DNA from: JAXLWB01 sp046328715
GTDB lineage: Bacteria > Chloroflexota > Anaerolineae > Caldilineales > Caldilineaceae
Reading direction: 5' to 3'
Length of the DNA: 64,000 bases
Assembly: GCA_046328715.1 (NCBI GenBank)
Contig: JAXLWB010000010.1
Location: forward strand, 124,001-188,000
Below are positions 60,088 to 64,000 of this stretch, one piece after another (positions within the stretch are counted from its first letter, which is position 1; each line of letters opens with the position of its first letter). A program made the translations under genes and the position numbers. The notes under the pieces were generated by a model. That model was not told the DNA's origin, ran no database searches, and saw only the letters and a list, made by a program, of their open reading frames with translations.

Positions 60088-63000
60088 ATGTCACGTTCGA
60101 AGCTGAACACAATTCTGACTTTTACATTACTTTTAACCTTATTCATCTCTCCCTTGGCTTCTGCGCAGGCGCTCAACGCGTCAGGTGCAACCGCTCAGAA
60201 TTCCCCATCCCAAGTGACGAGTTCGCCACGGCTGATTGTCGAGCTGGATTCACCGCCGCTGGCTGCGGTTTTCTCAAGTGAACTGAGTGCAGCCAGTGTG
60301 AATGGAAAGTTGGATGTCAATTCGACTGCCGCCCAGCAATACATCAACCAATTGCAAGCTGAGCAGGCAGTATTCGTGAGCAACATGCAGGCAGTCATGG
60401 CCGATGCAACCGTGGCTGACTTTCTCAACGAAACCGGAGCGGCTGAACAAGCTGCGTATCAAGTAGCCTTCAATGGCCTTTCGATCAATCCCGGCAGCAC
60501 TAACCAGGCGCTGGCCATGCGCAAACTTTCCATGCTGCCTGGTGTCAAGCATGTCTACGTCGATCAGATGTATCAAACCAATCTCTATACTAGCACCTCT
60601 TTGATCAATGCGCCGACCCTTTGGAACACAGTTGGCGGGCGCACCAACAGCGGTGCAGGAATCAAAATCGCTTCGATCGACGGCGGCGTTCACCACCAGG
60701 CCCCGATGATGGATGGCACTGGATACAGCTATCCAGCAGGTTATGGTCCGAATGGTTTAGGACTCACTTCCAACAACAACGGTAAGATCATCGTTTCGCG
60801 TGCCTATTTCCGTCCTTGGGATCCTCCTGCGACGGGAGATGGAAACCCATGGCCAGGCACAAACGGCACCTCTCACGGTATGCACACCTCTTCTACCGCA
60901 GCAGGTGGCATTGTCACTGCCACTACCAATGGCTTTAATGTTGGGCAGATGAGCGGTGTTGCCCCGAAGGCGTATGTCATGAGCTACCGCGTCTTCTATT
61001 ACAGCGTGAATGGCATTGGCAGTTTTTATGCTACGGAAGGGCTGGCTGCTATCGAAGACATGGTAAGAGACGGTGCTGATGTGGTCAACAACTCTTGGGG
61101 TGGCGGACCTACCAGCAGCGGTGGCCCCTTTGACCCGATTGATGCCGCTTTGCAGAATGCAGTGAAGGCAGGCGTCTTTGTCTCCATGTCCAATGGCAAT
61201 GCCGGGCCTAATAAAGGCACCTCGGATCACCCTTCGTCTGACTATATCAATGTGGCCGCTAGTACAACGGGTGGCACCATTGCTGCAGGTCGTTTGAGCG
61301 TGCCCAATGCAAACCCCAATTTACAATCGATTGCCTATTCCGAGGCTGCGTTCGGTGCTGTGATTCCTCCTGCTCAGACAATCGATCTCGCTTACCTGCC
61401 AGCGGGTGTCGTGGATGTGAACAATGTTGAAGGTTGTAATCCCTGGCCAGCCAATACATTTAGTGGCAAGATAGCGCTGATTCGTCGTGGTAATTGTGAC
61501 TTCAGCCGAAAGACATTTCATGCACAATCTGCTGGCGCTGCAATGGTAATTATCTATAACCATAGCGAGGGTGGAGACGCACTCATCTCGATGAGCGCAG
61601 GTGAATTTGCCAGTCAGGTCACGATTTCCGCGGTCTTCATTGGCAATACGAACGGCGAGGCGATGGTGAATTATTATAATAGTGATGGTGCGGCGAAGGC
61701 CATTGCTCGGATGGATACGACTGGCTATCAAGCGGGAAACAAGCCTGACCGGATTGCCGATTTTAGCAGCCGTGGTCCTGGCGTGGGTGGCACACTCAAG
61801 CCAGATATCGCAGCGCCAGGTGTAAACATCTTGGCGCAGGGCTATACTCCCAATACCACTGGCGAAGCGCGCCACTTGGGCTATGGTCAGTCGTCAGGTA
61901 CATCCATGGCATCACCCCATGTGGCAGGTTCAGCCGCTCTGCTCCAACAACTCCATCCTGATTGGTCCCCTGCTTGGATTAAGTCGGCGTTAATGTCTAC
62001 TGCGAAGTATCGAGACATCTATCTCAGTAACGGGGTCGCCCCGGCGCAACCTCTGGACATGGGCTCTGGCCGTCTTAATCTCGCCAAGGCAGGCGATCCA
62101 GGCGTCATCTTGGAGCCACCAAGCCTGAGTTTTGGATTCGTCTATACGGGGACACAACAAACCATCAATGTTACTGTCACCAGCGTGGCGAGTGCTACCG
62201 AGACCTATAATCTCAGCACGCTTTACACGGGCGGCGGCTTTACCAATACAACTGCACTTCCCGGATTCAGCATCAACCCACCCTCACTGACCCTCAATCC
62301 TGGGCAGGTAAAGAGTTTCCAAGTCACATTCAACTCTGCAAACAGCCGTGGAATTGGAGACAATCAGGGCTATGTTCTTCTAGATGGCACACAGCACAAG
62401 GCGCACATGGCTGCTTGGGCACGTGTCGTACCTAGCACGCCGTTGGCAGATGTCTTGATCATTGACAATGACTTTAGTGACTACGACTATTTACTCAACT
62501 TGCGACTGGATGATTACATCGATTACTACACTAAGACGCTCACAGATTTGGGCTACACCTACACGGTGCTCAACTACGACTTTGAAGGTTTGCCCGATGC
62601 TGCAACCCTCGCCGGCTATCGTGCGATTCTCTACTACACCGGAGACAATTTTGATGTTCGTGCTGGGCTAATCGCTGCTGATCAAGACAAACTGGTGGAA
62701 TACTTGAGTGGTGGCGGTTCGCTGATCTCAATGGGACAGGATTTGGCTGCAACCTTGAATGCTGACGCTACGGACTCAGGGGATGCACCCTTCCTGTATA
62801 GCTATAATCTTAGCGCCAACTGGATCACAGATAGTGTTTCGAATGATGAGACACCGTTGCAGATCATTCAACCTATCAACTCAGCGTCTCAGCAGCTACA
62901 AGATGTTCGAGTTGACTTGACCAAGTCGAGCAAATACTTTGCTTCCGGTGATCTACAAGGCAGCAATGAACGTCCAATTTCCGTAACGACTGGCACAACG

Positions 63001-63990
63001 GGTGGCTTTTCCATCCACCACAATCAGGATCTGCACCGCACAGAGTTTTTCGTTGTGATTATTCCAACCGATACTGTGCCGATCACAGTGACTGGGGCTC
63101 ACATTCATGTAGGCGATGCTAACAGTGCTGGCCCTGTTGTAAGAGATCTCTTTGCCACCGCTGGCTTTACGCAACCTGTCTTCGTATCGGATAGTCTTGT
63201 CCTTCAAGGGATCGTAACACCGCCCTTGAGTGATGCCGAAGCGGCGCAACTGTTGAATGGGGAGTTCTACATCAATGTTCATACCACTGCCAACCCAGGT
63301 GGTGAAATTCGTGATCAAATCCAGCCAAACGTTTTGCTCAACGAAGCCTATGTGGATGAAATTGACAATCATTACCACGATGGATCTGAAGATCCGAATG
63401 GTATTGAAGGTTTTCAAGGTACGCCATTGCTCTTCTACCCAGGTCCATCGAATATCTACAGTGGTACTGTCGCAATGGGCTACCGCCAGCAGCCTTCGTT
63501 GGAAAACCCTGGCATCAGCTACTCTGGTCGAAGCGTCTACGCCACCTTTGGCCTGGAAGGCGTCAGCGAGTCATTCAACAGCAGTGCCTCCATCACCCCA
63601 ACCTCACGAAGCGAGTTGTTAGGAAACTTCTTGGATTGGGTGTGGGCACAGCCGCCGACCAGTGTCAACGTGACCGACACGGCGGACAGTGGCTTGAGCT
63701 ACACCTTCTCAGCTCAACCCGTCTATGGCCTGCAACAGACACGAAGCGAAGCAACCTTCAACCCAACTGTCGCCCAGGTCCGTTGGGATTTCGGCGATGG
63801 CACTGCCTATACGACGACTGCGGGCAACCAAGTCAACCATACATATCAATGCAGCTTTAATAATGTCCATACAGTTCGGGCTGAACTCACCGATAACTAT
63901 GGCACAGTGGCAATCGGCAGCCAGACGCTGGATCTCAGCAGCAGTTGTGCGGGGACCAAATCGCTCTTCCTGCCCTTGATCAGCAGGTAA
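60088..63990 (+). CDS. Secreted subtilisin-like serine protease (S8) with PA, CHRD and PKD domains
   Basis: 1300 residues from ATG 60088, which has AAGGAG 8 bases upstream; a TTG at 60070 is less likely. Order: signal peptide (1-29), inhibitor I9-like prodomain, S8 catalytic domain with D198 (ASIDGGVH), H263 (TSHGMH) and S606 (GTSMASPHVAG), with an inserted PA domain (about 370-540). Then a beta domain (about 670-780), a ThuA/gasdermin-like Rossmann region (ADVLIIDNDFSDYDY), CHRD domain (about 940-1095) and PKD (WDFGDGTAYTT). It ends SLFLPLISR. Confidence 0.92.
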   Translation: MSRSKLNTILTFTLLLTLFISPLASAQALNASGATAQNSPSQVTSSPRLIVELDSPPLAAVFSSELSAASVNGKLDVNSTAAQQYINQLQAEQAVFVSNMQAVMADATVADFLNETGAAEQAAYQVAFNGLSINPGSTNQALAMRKLSMLPGVKHVYVDQMYQTNLYTSTSLINAPTLWNTVGGRTNSGAGIKIASIDGGVHHQAPMMDGTGYSYPAGYGPNGLGLTSNNNGKIIVSRAYFRPWDPPATGDGNPWPGTNGTSHGMHTSSTAAGGIVTATTNGFNVGQMSGVAPKAYVMSYRVFYYSVNGIGSFYATEGLAAIEDMVRDGADVVNNSWGGGPTSSGGPFDPIDAALQNAVKAGVFVSMSNGNAGPNKGTSDHPSSDYINVAASTTGGTIAAGRLSVPNANPNLQSIAYSEAAFGAVIPPAQTIDLAYLPAGVVDVNNVEGCNPWPANTFSGKIALIRRGNCDFSRKTFHAQSAGAAMVIIYNHSEGGDALISMSAGEFASQVTISAVFIGNTNGEAMVNYYNSDGAAKAIARMDTTGYQAGNKPDRIADFSSRGPGVGGTLKPDIAAPGVNILAQGYTPNTTGEARHLGYGQSSGTSMASPHVAGSAALLQQLHPDWSPAWIKSALMSTAKYRDIYLSNGVAPAQPLDMGSGRLNLAKAGDPGVILEPPSLSFGFVYTGTQQTINVTVTSVASATETYNLSTLYTGGGFTNTTALPGFSINPPSLTLNPGQVKSFQVTFNSANSRGIGDNQGYVLLDGTQHKAHMAAWARVVPSTPLADVLIIDNDFSDYDYLLNLRLDDYIDYYTKTLTDLGYTYTVLNYDFEGLPDAATLAGYRAILYYTGDNFDVRAGLIAADQDKLVEYLSGGGSLISMGQDLAATLNADATDSGDAPFLYSYNLSANWITDSVSNDETPLQIIQPINSASQQLQDVRVDLTKSSKYFASGDLQGSNERPISVTTGTTGGFSIHHNQDLHRTEFFVVIIPTDTVPITVTGAHIHVGDANSAGPVVRDLFATAGFTQPVFVSDSLVLQGIVTPPLSDAEAAQLLNGEFYINVHTTANPGGEIRDQIQPNVLLNEAYVDEIDNHYHDGSEDPNGIEGFQGTPLLFYPGPSNIYSGTVAMGYRQQPSLENPGISYSGRSVYATFGLEGVSESFNSSASITPTSRSELLGNFLDWVWAQPPTSVNVTDTADSGLSYTFSAQPVYGLQQTRSEATFNPTVAQVRWDFGDGTAYTTTAGNQVNHTYQCSFNNVHTVRAELTDNYGTVAIGSQTLDLSSSCAGTKSLFLPLISR

Positions 63991-64000
63991 AGGGAATACA

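Overview
The window looks like chromosomal DNA from a filamentous or Caldilinea/Anaerolinea-like member of the Chloroflexota. This is inferred from protein style; there is no rRNA gene here. The signs are secreted proteins with Thr/Pro-rich TPTP linkers and a 'YLPII/FLPLIS-R' motif, LysM lipoproteins, an A-adding tRNA nucleotidyltransferase fused to DHH and CBS domains, GxxExxY proteins, and gene borders filled with short 7-8-base words folded into hairpins. Most of the window is ordinary housekeeping and accessory metabolism. No prophage, CRISPR array, IS transposase or rRNA operon was seen.

Layout. 0-2 kb (minus): a SAM-I riboswitch with promoter and terminator precedes metY and the start of metX (methionine synthesis from O-acetylhomoserine). 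2.2-4.2 kb (minus): M19 dipeptidase and an SDR. 4.4-18.4 kb (plus): a long carbohydrate-type cluster with a GNAT protein, RuBisCO-like protein, cupin, frameshifted glycerophosphodiester phosphodiesterase, an AT-richer accessory island (endonuclease-like, membrane protein, HD phosphohydrolase, YxiG-like protein), a lone DhaK-type kinase, a DUF3830 protein, an FGGY kinase, a split GxxExxY gene, a zinc alcohol dehydrogenase, a GpsA-like dehydrogenase, an RpiB-like isomerase and an iron alcohol dehydrogenase. 18.4-23.8 kb (minus): cupin_5, choline-sulfatase and a class A penicillin-binding protein.

24-32.5 kb: tRNA-Cys (minus), then zinc-ribbon cold-shock protein, rpsF, an extended rpsR with no ssb between them, a parvulin foldase with long low-complexity inserts, DUF971, RraA-like, site-2 protease with CBS, alpha/beta hydrolase, rpe and aat. 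32.9-35.3 kb (minus): frr, uppS, cdsA. 35.8-40.8 kb: amino acid/polyamine permease, glutamine-synthetase-like ligase and gamma-glutamyl hydrolase (Puu-like), a nonsense-broken vapC and an SDR. 40.9-49 kb: LysM lipoprotein, zinc-finger membrane protein, NAD kinase, metallophosphoesterase, a cNMP-binding/PH membrane protein and uvrC. 49.4-58.1 kb: DUF2325 protein, A-adding enzyme, 8-oxoguanine-deaminase-like amidohydrolase, MTAP/PNP-type phosphorylase, mgsA and a Gfo/Idh/MocA oxidoreductase. 58.2-64 kb: a trypsin-like and a subtilisin-like secreted protease, divergently arranged.

The most interesting system is the RuBisCO-like protein together with the DhaK-type kinase, FGGY kinase, RpiB-like isomerase and three dehydrogenases. 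This gene set fits catabolism of a four-carbon or branched sugar acid or alcohol through tetrose phosphates, but the substrate is not shown by the sequence. The second theme is repeat biology: at least a dozen intergenic hairpins built from 7-8-mer words, with similar words inside the coding regions of uvrC and an alcohol dehydrogenase, plus two copies of an 82-83 bp palindromic MITE-like element. The 6.6-14.4 kb stretch also carries four apparent single-base frameshifts, which are either gene decay or consensus errors.
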